Assembly: GCA_029266575.1 (NCBI GenBank)
Contig: JAQSWP010000003.1
Coordinates: forward strand, 1 to 47,639
DNA length: 47,639 bases
Direction of reading: 5' to 3'
From: Alphaproteobacteria bacterium
GTDB taxonomy: Bacteria > Pseudomonadota > Alphaproteobacteria > Reyranellales > JAQSWP01
In this document: positions 8,422-17,328 of the stretch, piece after piece
How the letters are laid out: each line of letters begins with the position of its first letter
Position numbering within the stretch: position 1 is the stretch's first letter
The notes under the pieces: generated by a model
What the model saw: only the letters and a program-made list of their open reading frames with translations
The model's database searches: none
Told to the model about the DNA's origin: nothing
Program-made: the position numbers and the translations under genes

Positions 8422-9570
8422 TCAGGCCTTCTTCCACTGGCTGTTGCTGCGGCCCAACAGGTGGCCGGCAATCATGTTCTTGTGAATCTGGGTTGTGCCG
8501 CCGTAGAGCCCGCCGCCGCGGGTCTCGCGCAGGCGATGCTCGATCGGGTATTCCATCATGTAGCCATAGCCGCCCAAGAGCTGCAGCGCGTCGTCGCAGA
8601 TTTCCTTGGTCGCTTGCGCGACATAGACCTTGGAGATCGAAGTCTCCAGCGCGTCGGCTTCTTCGCCATGGGCATTGGCGGCGGCGCGCCAGGTCAAAAG
8701 CTGCGCCGCATCCAGCTTCACCTTCATGTCGGCGATCATCCATTGCAGGCCCTGGAAATCGGCCAGCTCGCGACCGAATTGCTGGCGCTCCTTGATGTAG
8801 TCGATGGCGTAGTTGAGGCAGAACTCGGCATTGCCGAGCTGGCGCGCCACGCTGCCCAGCCGCTCACCGTTGTAGTGCTTAATCAGCTTGCCGAAAGCGT
8901 TGCTCTGCACCACCACGTGATCGGCCGGCAAGCGGCAATCGTCCATGAAGAGCTCGTATTGCAGCTCGCCGGCCATGTTGCGCGTGCCGGCGCTGAGCGA
9001 GAAGCCAGGCGCGTCATGCGGCAGGATCACCGCACCGATGTCGCCCGGCGTGCCGGTGTTACCAAAGCGGCAATAGAGCAGCGTGCAGTCCGATTCGTCG
9101 GCGAAGCTGACGAAGATCTTGCTGCCGTTCAGCACCACCTTGTCGCCTTCGATGCGGGCGCGGGTCGTCATCGCCGTCGCGGCCGAGCCGGCGTGCGGTT
9201 CGCTGATGCCGATTGACATGGTGATCTCGCCGCGGCACAGCGCGGTGACGTAACGCTGGCGCAGCGCTTCCGGCGCCAGGGCGGCGACCGCGCCCATCGG
9301 ACCGGTGTTGAAACGGTGCGACAGGCCGCCCAGGCGCATGTCGCAAACCTGGAACGCCTGCGTCACGCGCAGCACGGTCAGCAGCGGCAGCTCCATGCCG
9401 CCATAGGCGCGCGGCAGGGTCATACCGCAGAACCCATCCTCGCCCATCTGGCGCTTGAGCCGCATCGTCGCTTCGTGCGAGCCCTCCTCCAGAAGCGCGC
9501 GATAGCGGCGCTCATAGGCGAGTTTGGCGGCGTCGACGAAATCCCGTGCGGCTTCGGTCAGCTTGTCCAT
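8422..9570 (-). CDS. Acyl-CoA dehydrogenase with relocated catalytic glutamate
   Basis: The 382-aa product has the usual ACAD domains: helical N-terminus, TLPRAYGGME near residue 51, SIGISEPHAGS near 119 (flavin/substrate loop), KVVLNGSKIFVS, and the C-terminal bundle with RQQFGRELADFQG. At the medium-chain catalytic position the motif is LYGGTTQIH (Gly at about 357 instead of Glu). A Glu at about 236 in HYNGERLGS matches the position used by isovaleryl-CoA and long-chain dehydrogenases. It should oxidise an acyl-CoA with FAD and pass electrons to ETF. It follows the acyl-CoA synthetase gene by 72 bp, so the pair likely activates and then desaturates one acid. Confidence 0.88.
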   Translation of the reverse strand: MDKLTEAARDFVDAAKLAYERRYRALLEEGSHEATMRLKRQMGEDGFCGMTLPRAYGGMELPLLTVLRVTQAFQVCDMRLGGLSHRFNTGPMGAVAALAPEALRQRYVTALCRGEITMSIGISEPHAGSAATAMTTRARIEGDKVVLNGSKIFVSFADESDCTLLYCRFGNTGTPGDIGAVILPHDAPGFSLSAGTRNMAGELQYELFMDDCRLPADHVVVQSNAFGKLIKHYNGERLGSVARQLGNAEFCLNYAIDYIKERQQFGRELADFQGLQWMIADMKVKLDAAQLLTWRAAANAHGEEADALETSISKVYVAQATKEICDDALQLLGGYGYMMEYPIEHRLRETRGGGLYGGTTQIHKNMIAGHLLGRSNSQWKKA

Positions 9571-9642
9571 AGGGGTGTACTCCGACTGAAATTCGTGGTG
9601 CAGCGAGGCAGGCGCCAGTGCCTGCCAGCGTTGCAGAAAGCA

Positions 9643-11241
9643 TCAGCCGCGCGCGGCTTGTTCGGTGAAGAAGGCCTTGAGCTCGACTTTGCGCACCTTG
9701 CCGCTGGCGGTCTTGGGCAAATGCTCGCGCACGAAGACGTGGCCCGGGATTTTGTAGGAGGCAATCCGACCAGAGCAGAACTTGCCGATCTCCGCCTTGT
9801 CGATCACGGCCCCCGGCTTGGCGACGATAAAGGCCGCGCCGACTTCGCCCTTGCCGGCATCGGGTACGCCCAGCACCGCGACCTCGGCGACGTCGGGATG
9901 GCGGCCGAGGAACGCCTCGACTTCCTGCGAGGCGACGTTGAAGCCGGAGCATTTGTACATGTCGGTGTAACGGCCGAGCCAGGTCAGCCGCTTCTTCTCG
10001 TCGAAGAAGCCGACATCACCGGTGTGCAACCAGCCATTCTTGTCGATCGCCTTGGCCGTCGCTTCGGGCAGGTTGAAATAGCCCAGCATGACCTGGCGGC
10101 CCTTGACGATGATGGCGCCTTCCTGCCCCGGCGCCGCGTCGGTGCCGTCCGGCAGGATCGTGCGCACCGCGACGCCGTCCCAGGCTACGCCTTCGCTGGT
10201 CATGCTGTTGGGATCGAGATCGACGGCGAACACCACCGGCCCACAGGTTTCGGTCATGCCGTAACCGGTCGCCGCGACCTTGATGTTGAATTTCGCCAGG
10301 AGCTCGCGATGGTGCGGCCGGCGCGGAAAGACGTTGGCCAGACGCAGGCTGGAAACCCGCTCCGGCGAAAATCCCGGCGCATTCACCATCTCGTCGAGAA
10401 TGTAAATGATGCAGCCGATCACCGCGCAGCGGTGCTTTTCGATCAGGTCCAGCGCCTCGGCCGGATCGAAGCGCTCCTGCATCACGATCGAGCCGCCCAC
10501 CATCAAGGTCGGCAGCATCGCATTGTGGCAGCCGGTGATAGCGAACATGGGATAGATCAGGAAAGTCGAGTCGCCGTCCAGGTAATCGTGCGCCATGCGC
10601 AGGGAATTGTTCAGGTTGGCGTGCGAGAGCATCACGCCCTTGGGCCGCGAGGTGGTGCCCGAGGTGTAGAGGATATAGGCCATCTCGTTGGGATCGGTGG
10701 CAGGCTGCGGCGTGCGCCGTTGCGTACCGCCGCGAGTGAGGAACGCATCCCAGCCGATGAACGGCGCGGCAAGCGGGCCTGTCGGCCGGGCGACAACGAC
10801 ATGCCGCAGGTCGGGCACGGAGGCCGGATCCTGGACGATCTCGCGGATCACCTCGACATAGGAGAATTCCTGCGACGCCGCCTGCGTCAGCAACACTCGG
10901 GCGCCGGAATCCTTAAGAGTGTGGCGCAAATCTTCGACGCGCAGTCGGGTGTTAAGCGGGGCCAGCACTGCACCGACGCGCGTGACGGCGAATTGAACCG
11001 CCACCCATTCCCAGATGTTCGACATCCAGACCGCCACGCGATCGCCCGGCGCCACGCCCAGCGCCAGCAGGCTTTGGGCCACCTGGTCGACCAGTGCGTT
11101 CATCTCGCGGTAGGTGAGGGAAACGCCGTCGGCGACGATGAAAATTCGGTCAGGCCACCGGTCCACGGCGCGCGAGAAAATCTGGTCCATGGTGGCTTCG
11201 AACAGGACCAGGTCCTGAAACCCGTTTCTTGCGCCCAGCAC
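9643..11241 (-). CDS. AMP-dependent acyl-CoA synthetase (ANL superfamily)
   Basis: I chose the GTG start at 11241 because AAAGGGGAAAC lies just upstream; the track start lies inside an operator-like repeat. The 532-aa protein has the adenylation motifs YTSGTTSRPKGV near residue 200, GYGMTET near 310, LHTGDVGFFD near 410 and the C-terminal catalytic lysine region PKTASGKVRK. The N-terminus (FSRAVDRWPDRIFIV, SLTYREMNALVD) is standard for this family. It makes an acyl-AMP and then an acyl-CoA from a carboxylic acid, in the cytoplasm. It is co-transcribed with the downstream ACAD. The chain type cannot be told from these motifs; medium-chain, aryl and branched acids are all possible. Confidence 0.9.
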   Translation of the reverse strand: MLGARNGFQDLVLFEATMDQIFSRAVDRWPDRIFIVADGVSLTYREMNALVDQVAQSLLALGVAPGDRVAVWMSNIWEWVAVQFAVTRVGAVLAPLNTRLRVEDLRHTLKDSGARVLLTQAASQEFSYVEVIREIVQDPASVPDLRHVVVARPTGPLAAPFIGWDAFLTRGGTQRRTPQPATDPNEMAYILYTSGTTSRPKGVMLSHANLNNSLRMAHDYLDGDSTFLIYPMFAITGCHNAMLPTLMVGGSIVMQERFDPAEALDLIEKHRCAVIGCIIYILDEMVNAPGFSPERVSSLRLANVFPRRPHHRELLAKFNIKVAATGYGMTETCGPVVFAVDLDPNSMTSEGVAWDGVAVRTILPDGTDAAPGQEGAIIVKGRQVMLGYFNLPEATAKAIDKNGWLHTGDVGFFDEKKRLTWLGRYTDMYKCSGFNVASQEVEAFLGRHPDVAEVAVLGVPDAGKGEVGAAFIVAKPGAVIDKAEIGKFCSGRIASYKIPGHVFVREHLPKTASGKVRKVELKAFFTEQAARG

Positions 11242-11296
11242 GACGTTTCCCCTTTGATTGCATCTTTGTGTCGGCGAATTACAGCACTTTTTCCCC

Positions 11297-11338
11297 AAAT
11301 TGTATCAATTTTCGGCCGGCCGGCGGCAAATTGATACA
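11297..11338. promoter_or_regulatory. Paired inverted operator upstream of the acyl-CoA synthetase
   Basis: AAATTGTATCAATTT (11297-11311) is a perfect 15-bp palindrome around TAT. A second copy of the half TGTATCAATTT lies inverted at 11328-11338 (AAATTGATACA), with GGCCGGCCGG between. The pair lies between the MocR-type gene's stop and the synthetase start, so it probably controls the synthetase operon. It is the cleanest copy of the motif in the window. Confidence 0.6.
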
Positions 11339-11367
11339 TTCCTGCCGACAACGGGCCTGCCCGGCGG

Positions 11368-12831
11368 CTATATGATGACGCCAGCGCTGACACTGTCGGC
11401 ATTCATCAGGCTGCCCAGGCGGGTGACGCCGTCGATGAAGACGGCATCGCTGGGCGCACCCAGCAGTGAGAGCCGCACCGCCGACAGGCGCATGGTCATG
11501 CCAACAGCGAAGTTCGCCGCCGCCGCGACGGTGAAACCGTTCAGCGCTGCGGCTGACGCGAAATCAGCCGAGTGCCAGTTCGGTGGCAGGCGCAGCCAGA
11601 CGAAGAAGGAGCGCGGATCAGAGGTGAAGTCGGCCTGCGGCAGGTGGGTGCGCAGCAATCCCAGACGGGCGGCAATGGCGGCGCGATAGGCGCGCGCCAC
11701 ATCGGCCATGGCGCCGCTTTCGATCAGATGGCTGACGATCTCCGGCCCCAGCGGACTGATCTGGAAATAGCGGTCGCGGACCTGCTGCTCAAAGCGCTCG
11801 CCCCAGCCCGGCGGCGTCACGACATAGCCGGCCGGCACGCTTACGCTTACCGACTTGCCGACGCTGATGATGGCGAAGGTCCGTTCCGGCGCCAGCGCGG
11901 TCAGCGGCGCGATCGAGGACGTCAGTTCGCACAGCGCCGCAAGATCGTCGATCAGCACCAGATCGTAGCGGCGGGCGATCTCGGCGATGATGCGGCGGCG
12001 GTCCAGCCGCATCACCGCCGCGGTCGGATTGTGCAGCTCGCTTTGCAGATAGACGATGCGGCCGTGGCCCTCAAGCGCCCCCCGCTCCAGCGCGTCGGGC
12101 AGGATACCCTCCTCGTCGCGCTCCAGCGGCTCCAGCCGCCAGCCGTAATTGAAGGCCAGCACTTTGAGACCGGGATAGGTCAGCGAGTCGGTCAGGATCG
12201 ACTCGCCGCGCAAGATATTGCTGAGAATGGTGGCGGCGAGTCCCTGATTGGCATTGGCCACGACGGCGATGCGGCTGGCATCGGCTTCGATTCCCAGCCC
12301 CGCAATCCAGCGCGCGGCGGTCTGCAAATGGCGCGGCGGCGCGCGATAGGTGACGTATCTGCGCAGCGACAGCAGGCGGTCGCCGTCGGCCAGCTCGCGC
12401 AGCGCGTCACGAATGATGGCGGAAACTTCCGACGAGGGAACCGCCGGCAGCGCCAGATCGATCATCTGTCGCTCGGGCGGGCTGACCGCCAGCTCGGCGC
12501 GCAGCCGACTAACATCGGCCAAAGCTCCGCGCAGCGGGCTGATGGCCCCTTCGCCACCGAAAGGACTGTCGCTGACAAAGGTGCCGCGACCGGTCGCGCC
12601 GGTGATCAGCCCGCGCTCGGCAGCGATGGCATAGGCGCGTCCAGCAGTGCCGACCGTCAGGCCGAGCAGCGTGGCGAGCTGGCGCTGCGGCGGCAGCCGC
12701 GTTTGCGACGGCAATTCGCCGGTTCTGATCGCATCCTCGAGACAGGCGAGAATCGCCAGGTAGCGCGGCCCGCGCAACGTCTCGACCCGGCCGATCCATG
12801 CGGTGGCATCGCGACTGCCGTTACCGTTCAT
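11368..12831 (-). CDS. MocR-type regulator: GntR helix-turn-helix fused to aminotransferase-like domain
   Basis: The 487-aa product has an N-terminal winged helix (LPPQRQLATLLGLTVGTAGRAYAIAAERG, about residues 46-75, then GRGTFV) and a long class I aminotransferase-like domain. In that domain LHNPTAAVM, LIDDLAAL and the lysine in SVGKSVS correspond to the PLP-contacting Asn, Asp and Schiff-base Lys. The residue equal to the phosphate-binding Arg is Pro (SVPAGY) and the Tyr after the Asp is Ala. MocR proteins sense PLP or a PLP adduct of their ligand and bind DNA as dimers. It may act on the palindromes next door. A second such gene lies at 39343-40794. Confidence 0.9.
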   Translation of the reverse strand: MNGNGSRDATAWIGRVETLRGPRYLAILACLEDAIRTGELPSQTRLPPQRQLATLLGLTVGTAGRAYAIAAERGLITGATGRGTFVSDSPFGGEGAISPLRGALADVSRLRAELAVSPPERQMIDLALPAVPSSEVSAIIRDALRELADGDRLLSLRRYVTYRAPPRHLQTAARWIAGLGIEADASRIAVVANANQGLAATILSNILRGESILTDSLTYPGLKVLAFNYGWRLEPLERDEEGILPDALERGALEGHGRIVYLQSELHNPTAAVMRLDRRRIIAEIARRYDLVLIDDLAALCELTSSIAPLTALAPERTFAIISVGKSVSVSVPAGYVVTPPGWGERFEQQVRDRYFQISPLGPEIVSHLIESGAMADVARAYRAAIAARLGLLRTHLPQADFTSDPRSFFVWLRLPPNWHSADFASAAALNGFTVAAAANFAVGMTMRLSAVRLSLLGAPSDAVFIDGVTRLGSLMNADSVSAGVII

Positions 12832-12923
12832 GCGCGATCACTCATGGCAAACAGCTCTTCCCTGGAAAGTTCTAAGTGAACTCATGGCCCACCTTTGCGG
12901 CACGCGAATCCCCATGCCCAGCA

Positions 12924-13154
12924 TCACCTGGGCATAGGTCTTGCCCTGGGTATCCGGTCGCGGTCCAGTGACAGCGCCAGCCACTCGCACGGCAGCAGCT
13001 GATTGCGGGCGACGAACTGGGCACGCTTGGCGGCGGACAGGTCGCGAATGCGCTGTTCCAGCGTGCGGAACCCGGCAATCAGGTCTAGCATCGCGGCGCG
13101 ATTGGCCGCGAATTCCGGACTGCCGGCGTCAATGCGCGAGTCAAATACCGGCAT
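12924..13154 (-). pseudogene. Remnant of an acyl-CoA carboxyltransferase (beta-subunit N-terminus)
   Basis: The 76-aa reading frame starts with a good ribosome-binding site (GGGGAGGATG upstream of ATG 13154). MPVFDSRIDAGSPEFAANRA, then QLLPCEWLALSLD, matches the N-terminus of methylcrotonyl-CoA or related carboxyltransferase beta subunits, where a family member would read roughly QLLPRERLALLLD. It stops after about 70 residues instead of over 500, and key Arg residues are replaced. The following ~60 bases stay open in another frame (DTQGKTYAQVMLGMGIRVP), which may be the tail of an unrelated gene joined by deletion. It lies 35 bp after the DszC-like gene, so it was once part of that operon. 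Confidence 0.65.
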
Positions 13155-13189
13155 GCTGCGATCATCCTCCCCGCCGCAGGCATAGCCTG

Positions 13190-14434
13190 CTAGCGCGTCG
13201 AGATCGACGGATTTTCGATTCCCAGGACGAAACGCCCGATGGTGCCGCGCTGCCGGTCGAGATTGTCGTGCAGCGACAGGGTCCGGGCGTCGCGCCAGAA
13301 ACGGTCGGCGCCGTAGCGCCGGCTGGTGGACTTGGCGCCGCAGATCTGGAACAGCTTGGTCCCGGCGGCGACCGACATCTCGGTGGCGAAGGTCTTAGCT
13401 TGGTAGATGGCGTTCATCGTGTCGAACGGCGATACTGTGCCGGCGTCGACGCCTTGCAGCATGGTCGCGGCGCGATACACCAGCGCGCGCGAAGCCTCGA
13501 CCGAAGTCGCCATTTCGGCGACATGGATCTGCACGTTCAGTTCCTTGGCGGCGTTGTCGTAGCCGACCGTGGGCTGCAGCGTGTTCTTGACGTAGTCGAC
13601 GGTGAAGTTCAGCGCCCCCTGGGCGAAGCCGGTCAATAGCGCGGCGAAGCCAAGCTGGTAAATGGCGCCCAGCACCTTGCTGTCGTAGAACGAGCCTTCC
13701 TTGCCCATCACCATGTCGTCGGGCACGAAGCAATTGTGGAGTTCCAGCATGCCGGAGGAGGTGGCACGCTGGCCCATGTTGTTCCAGCTATCGACCACTT
13801 TCAGCCCTGGCGCGTCGATCGGCAGCACCATGACCATCATCTGCTGCGAATCCTCGGAGCCCTTGGGCATGCAGTAGAAGATGGCGAAGCTGGCGCCCAT
13901 CGAGCCGGTGGCGAAAGCCTTGCGGCCGTTGACGATCCAGCCGCCCTCGGTCTTTTCCGCCACGGTCTCCGAGAAGATGCGCTTGCCATCCTTGGTGAAG
14001 CGCTCTGTCGGCTCGGCGCCGACATAGCAGAAGGTGGCGCCCTTCTCCTTCACGGCATCGGCGAAGATCTTCATCTGCGCATCGCCGGCCATCAGTCCCA
14101 AGGTCACCAGCGAGGCGTTCTGCACGAAGAACACCTGCGCAGTGCTGCTGCAGGCTGAGCCCAGCCGGTCGTTGATCTCGAAGAAGGTGCGGAAATCGCC
14201 GCCCGGCCCGATGCCCAGCCCGCCGAATTTCTTCGGCAGGCAGATGCCCAGCAGCCCCGCTTCTCGCAGCGTCTTGATGTTCTCGTGCGGATAAGTGCCC
14301 CGGCTGTCGACCTCGATCGCCCGTTCCTTCAGCACCACCGTCACTTCGGTCAGCGCCTTGTCCAGATCCTTCATATTTTCGATGCGTGCCACGATCCTGC
14401 TTCTCCGCCCGGCGCCCTCGAACTCTGCCGGCAT
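13190..14434 (-). CDS. DszC-like acyl-CoA dehydrogenase-fold protein (candidate flavin monooxygenase)
   Basis: The product (about 414 aa from ATG 14434; a start at 14374 is also possible, and neither has a strong ribosome-binding site) shows ICLPKKFGGLGIG near residue 65, YVGAEPTERF, WIVNGRKAFATGSMG, and SWNNMGQRATSSG. The C-terminus reads RRYGADRFWRDARTLSLHD, with a run of His/Asp in place of the YEGT dehydrogenase motif, as in DszC, SfnC and the 4-hydroxyphenylacetate-type oxygenases. By family it would use FMNH2 or FADH2 and O2. It heads a minus-strand transcript that continues into the carboxyltransferase remnant. A divergent ACAD gene shares its promoter region. Confidence 0.8.
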   Translation of the reverse strand: MPAEFEGAGRRSRIVARIENMKDLDKALTEVTVVLKERAIEVDSRGTYPHENIKTLREAGLLGICLPKKFGGLGIGPGGDFRTFFEINDRLGSACSSTAQVFFVQNASLVTLGLMAGDAQMKIFADAVKEKGATFCYVGAEPTERFTKDGKRIFSETVAEKTEGGWIVNGRKAFATGSMGASFAIFYCMPKGSEDSQQMMVMVLPIDAPGLKVVDSWNNMGQRATSSGMLELHNCFVPDDMVMGKEGSFYDSKVLGAIYQLGFAALLTGFAQGALNFTVDYVKNTLQPTVGYDNAAKELNVQIHVAEMATSVEASRALVYRAATMLQGVDAGTVSPFDTMNAIYQAKTFATEMSVAAGTKLFQICGAKSTSRRYGADRFWRDARTLSLHDNLDRQRGTIGRFVLGIENPSISTR

Positions 14435-14477
14435 CGTCACAATGCGTCGGTTCGATTGCCCCAATTCTTACTTAAAA

Positions 14478-14529
14478 TACATCAATTGCAACAGTCTTGA
14501 GTAGACAATACCGTCGCTTTGTACCAAAT
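14478..14529. promoter_or_regulatory. Two TAYCAA-type elements in a divergent promoter
   Basis: TACATCAATT (14478-14487) and TGTACCAAAT (14520-14529, within TTTGTACCAAA, a small palindrome) lie 42 bp apart, about four helical turns. They sit between the two divergently read ACAD-family genes and resemble the elements at 11297 and 37778. This suggests joint control. Confidence 0.45.
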
Positions 14530-14580
14530 GCACTCATTACGGTGCTGCGGCATAGAATAGAGAGCGAGGAGGCCGGCGCC

Positions 14581-15705
14581 ATGCTGCTTGAGACGGAACA
14601 GGAGATAGCCTTTCGCGAGACCTGCCGCCGCTTCGCCGAGCGGGAAATCCGCCCGCTGGTCGATGGCGCCGAACAATCGGGCAAATTTCCCAAGGTGCTC
14701 CTAGAGAAAGCCGCAGCGGCCGGGCTACTCGCCATAACGGCAGCGGAGGAACATGGCGGCGCCGGCGCCGGGCTGATCTACCAGTGCATTCTGGTCGAGG
14801 AAAGCGCCAGGGTCTGCGCCGGGCTTGGCACCGGCTTCATCAGCCTCGGCAACCGCCTGTTGCCGCGCGTCGGCACGGCAGCGCAGATCGAACGCTATTA
14901 TTTGCCGTTGCTGCGCGGCGAGAAAACGGCCGCCTTTGCCATGACCGAGCCGGATGCCGGTTCCGACGTGCTGGCCATGCGCGGCACCGCCGAGCGCAGC
15001 AACGGCGGCTGGCGCATCCGCGCCAGCAAGATGTACATCACCGGCGCGCCATTCAGCGACTACATGCTGGTCGTGGTCTACACCGACAAAAAAGCCCGTC
15101 GCGGCGGGCTCAGCGTGTTCCTGGTCGACAGCGATCTGCCCGGCATCGAGATCCGCAAGCTCGACAAGCTGGGCCATCGCTCGATGGAAACCGGCGCCGT
15201 GTTCTTCGACTGCGAAGCGCCTGACCAAGCGCTGATCGGCGAACCCGGACGCGGCATGGACTATGTGATGTCGGTGCTCGAGGACGGACGCATCCTGCAT
15301 GCCGCGCGGAGCCTCGGCGTGGCGCGCGCAGCGCTGGAAGATGCCGAAAGCTATGCGCGACTGCGCACCACCTTCGGCAAGAGCATCAACCAGTACCAGG
15401 CGATCCAGCACAAGCTGGCGCATATGCTGATCGAGGTCAGCAATGCGCAACTGCAGGTGCGCCAGGCGGCGCTGAAATTCGATGCCGGCCTGCCCTGCCA
15501 GCTCGACGCCTCGGTCGCCAAGGTGGTTGCCAGCGAAGCCGCCGTCAGCGTCACCGACCAGGCAATGCGCATCGTGGCCGGCGCCGGCTATCTCAACGAA
15601 TTACCGATCCAGCGCTATTTCCGCGATGCCCGCCTCTATCCCATCACTGAGGGCACGACGGAAATCCAGCTGCGCAACATTGCCCGTATTGCCGGCTTCG
15701 CCTAA
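14581..15705 (+). CDS. Acyl-CoA dehydrogenase
   Basis: The 374-aa protein starts at ATG 14581, preceded by GAGGAGG; the track start is 84 bp too early. It has a full classical set: ITAAEEHGGAGAG near residue 55, AFAMTEPDAGSD near 118-130, WRIRASKMYITG, RTTFGKSINQYQ near 260, and the C-terminal YPITEGTTEIQLRNIAR, where the Glu of TEGT is the catalytic base. It should be a true FAD-dependent acyl-CoA dehydrogenase feeding ETF. It is the only ACAD gene read on the plus strand and has its own promoter, shared with the divergent DszC-like gene. Confidence 0.92.
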   Translation: MLLETEQEIAFRETCRRFAEREIRPLVDGAEQSGKFPKVLLEKAAAAGLLAITAAEEHGGAGAGLIYQCILVEESARVCAGLGTGFISLGNRLLPRVGTAAQIERYYLPLLRGEKTAAFAMTEPDAGSDVLAMRGTAERSNGGWRIRASKMYITGAPFSDYMLVVVYTDKKARRGGLSVFLVDSDLPGIEIRKLDKLGHRSMETGAVFFDCEAPDQALIGEPGRGMDYVMSVLEDGRILHAARSLGVARAALEDAESYARLRTTFGKSINQYQAIQHKLAHMLIEVSNAQLQVRQAALKFDAGLPCQLDASVAKVVASEAAVSVTDQAMRIVAGAGYLNELPIQRYFRDARLYPITEGTTEIQLRNIARIAGFA

Positions 15706-15766
15706 ATCGGGGGCGCGGTCGCCATTAAACAATTGAATCACAGCGATTGCCCGACAGGAGTGGTTG

Positions 15767-15782
15767 AAAACCGGTCGGTCGG
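15767..15782. promoter_or_regulatory. Candidate TetR operator upstream of the first TetR gene
   Basis: AAAACCGGTCGGTCGG contains CCGACCGGTT on the minus strand, close to CCGACCAGTTGG at 30954-30965 and CCGACTAGTCAG at 26977-26988. It lies about 110 bp upstream of the tetR ATG at 15890, about the same distance as the site upstream of the second tetR. Probable autoregulation; inference. Confidence 0.45.
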
Positions 15783-15889
15783 CTTGTATAAACAGAACAG
15801 ACCGTATCCATCGTTTCCTGCCCTCACCGCACGGAAGTGCCCGCGTTTGCAGCGGCGGAAAAGGGTAAGCCCACCGGTGCCCCGCCGAC

Positions 15890-16600
15890 ATGCCGTCACC
15901 TTCCAACCAGCGTAGCCGCCCCCAGCGTACCCCCAACAAGGTCCGCCGCGCCGAAACCCGCGAGGCGGTGCTGGTGGCGGCAAGAAGCCTGTTCGTGCGG
16001 CAAGGATATCTCCGCACCAGCGTCGACGAGATCGCCCGTCAGGCCGGCATTTCCAAGGGCGGCATCTATTTCCATTTTCCCGACAAGGCCGACATCGTCC
16101 ACGAGCTGCTGATGAATACGATCGAGCTCTACCGCGATCTGCTGGGCGAGCTACGCGATCGATCGAAGCCGCCGCTCGAGCGGCTGCGCTCGTACATGAA
16201 CTGGACCTCCAATCTCGGCGCGCGCGAGCCGGAAGCCATGCTGCTGCCGATTCTGATCTCGCTGGAATTCCTGCATACCGGCCACGAAATCGAATCGCTG
16301 ACGCGCAGCCATTACGATGCCATCCATCGCGGCCTGCAGCTGACCATCTTCGACGGTCGCAAGGCAGGCGTCTTCAACAAGCGCTCCGGCGCGCGCGAGC
16401 AGGCAGCGAACATCATCCTCATGGGCGACGGCGCGCTGCTGGAATGGCTGCGACGCAGCGACGTTCTCAGCGGCACCAAGCTTGCCCGCGCCTTGCAACA
16501 GTTCATTCTCGACGCCCTGCTCGTTCCCGACGCGCAGCAAGCGGCCGTCGCCCTGCCGGCGGTGCAGACAGCCGCGCCCCCGCCCGCCAAGCGGCGCTAA
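15890..16600 (+). CDS. TetR-family transcriptional regulator (first of two paralogues)
   Basis: The 236-aa product begins with a basic tail (SNQRSRPQRTPNKVRRAETR), then the TetR helix-turn-helix: AARSLFVRQGYLRTSVDEIA and ISKGGIYFHFPDK (about residues 30-67). The ligand domain contains MLLPILISLEFL. It is clearly paralogous to the product of 27098-27844, including the recognition helix (SKGGIYFHF against SKGGVYFYF). Its stop codon overlaps the end of the convergent livF by 4 bp (CTAA). Proteins of this type usually repress and are released by CoA thioesters or small acids. Likely targets are its own promoter and the nearby transporter promoters. Confidence 0.9.
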   Translation: MPSPSNQRSRPQRTPNKVRRAETREAVLVAARSLFVRQGYLRTSVDEIARQAGISKGGIYFHFPDKADIVHELLMNTIELYRDLLGELRDRSKPPLERLRSYMNWTSNLGAREPEAMLLPILISLEFLHTGHEIESLTRSHYDAIHRGLQLTIFDGRKAGVFNKRSGAREQAANIILMGDGALLEWLRRSDVLSGTKLARALQQFILDALLVPDAQQAAVALPAVQTAAPPPAKRR

Positions 16601-17328
16601 AGCAAATCCAGCACCGACATCGCGCTGCCCAGTTCCTGCGGCGCGCCGGCAAAGATCACCGAGCCGCTGCGCAAGGCGACGACCTGATCGCAGATCTTCA
16701 AGGCGGCTTCGACGTTCTGCTCGATCAGCAGTACGGTCACGCCGAGCTGCCGGCAGATCAGGCGAATTTGCGCCATGACCTCGTCGACCAACTTTGGCGC
16801 CAGGCCGATGGAGGGCTCGTCCAGGATCAGGAAACGCGGTTGGGTCATCATGCTCATGCCGATCGCCAACATGCGTTGCTGGCCGCCGCTGAGACTGGTG
16901 GCGGTACGGCCGCGAAATTCCTTCAGGATCGGGAACAGCTCGTAAACCATATCGCAGGCTTGGGCGAAGCCGTCGCCGCCGACACCACTCGTTCTGCCGC
17001 CGACGCGCAAATTCTCCAGCACGGTGAGGTCGGCGAACACCGCATGCTCCTGCAGCACCAGCGCCATGCCGCGCTTCAGCCGCTGCGCCGTCGACAGGCC
17101 TTTTACATCCTCGCCGTCGACGGCGATGCCGCCGGCATCGACCGTCACCAGCCCCATCAGCGCCTTGGCCAACGTCGATTTGCCGGCTCCGTTATGGCCG
17201 AGCAGAACCGCGACCGTGCCGCCCTTGATATCGAGCGAAACCTCGCGCAAAACCGGCAGCGAGCCATAGCCGGCGACCAAGCCGGATATCGCGACCGAGG
17301 CCGCTTTATTGGCGATCGGGCCGCTCAT
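16597..17328 (-). CDS. livF: Branched-chain-type ABC transporter ATP-binding protein (LivF), second system
   Basis: The 243-aa ATPase has Walker A GHNGAGKST, Q-loop region MALVLQEHAVFADLT, signature LSGGQQRMLAIGMS, Walker B FLILDEPSIGLA and the switch region LLIEQNVEAA, the usual LivF pattern. The ATG overlaps the livG stop by 4 bp, which implies translational coupling. It is the last gene of the ten-gene minus-strand cluster beginning at 26913. Its 3' end overlaps the convergent tetR. It powers import of the ligand of the binding protein encoded at 25783-26913. Confidence 0.93.
   Translation of the reverse strand: MSGPIANKAASVAISGLVAGYGSLPVLREVSLDIKGGTVAVLLGHNGAGKSTLAKALMGLVTVDAGGIAVDGEDVKGLSTAQRLKRGMALVLQEHAVFADLTVLENLRVGGRTSGVGGDGFAQACDMVYELFPILKEFRGRTATSLSGGQQRMLAIGMSMMTQPRFLILDEPSIGLAPKLVDEVMAQIRLICRQLGVTVLLIEQNVEAALKICDQVVALRSGSVIFAGAPQELGSAMSVLDLL

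Noticed and set aside
9316-11334. 672-aa plus-strand ORF opposite the acyl-CoA synthetase
   Set aside because: Antisense shadow of two well-supported genes; His/Asp/Arg-rich composition without motifs.
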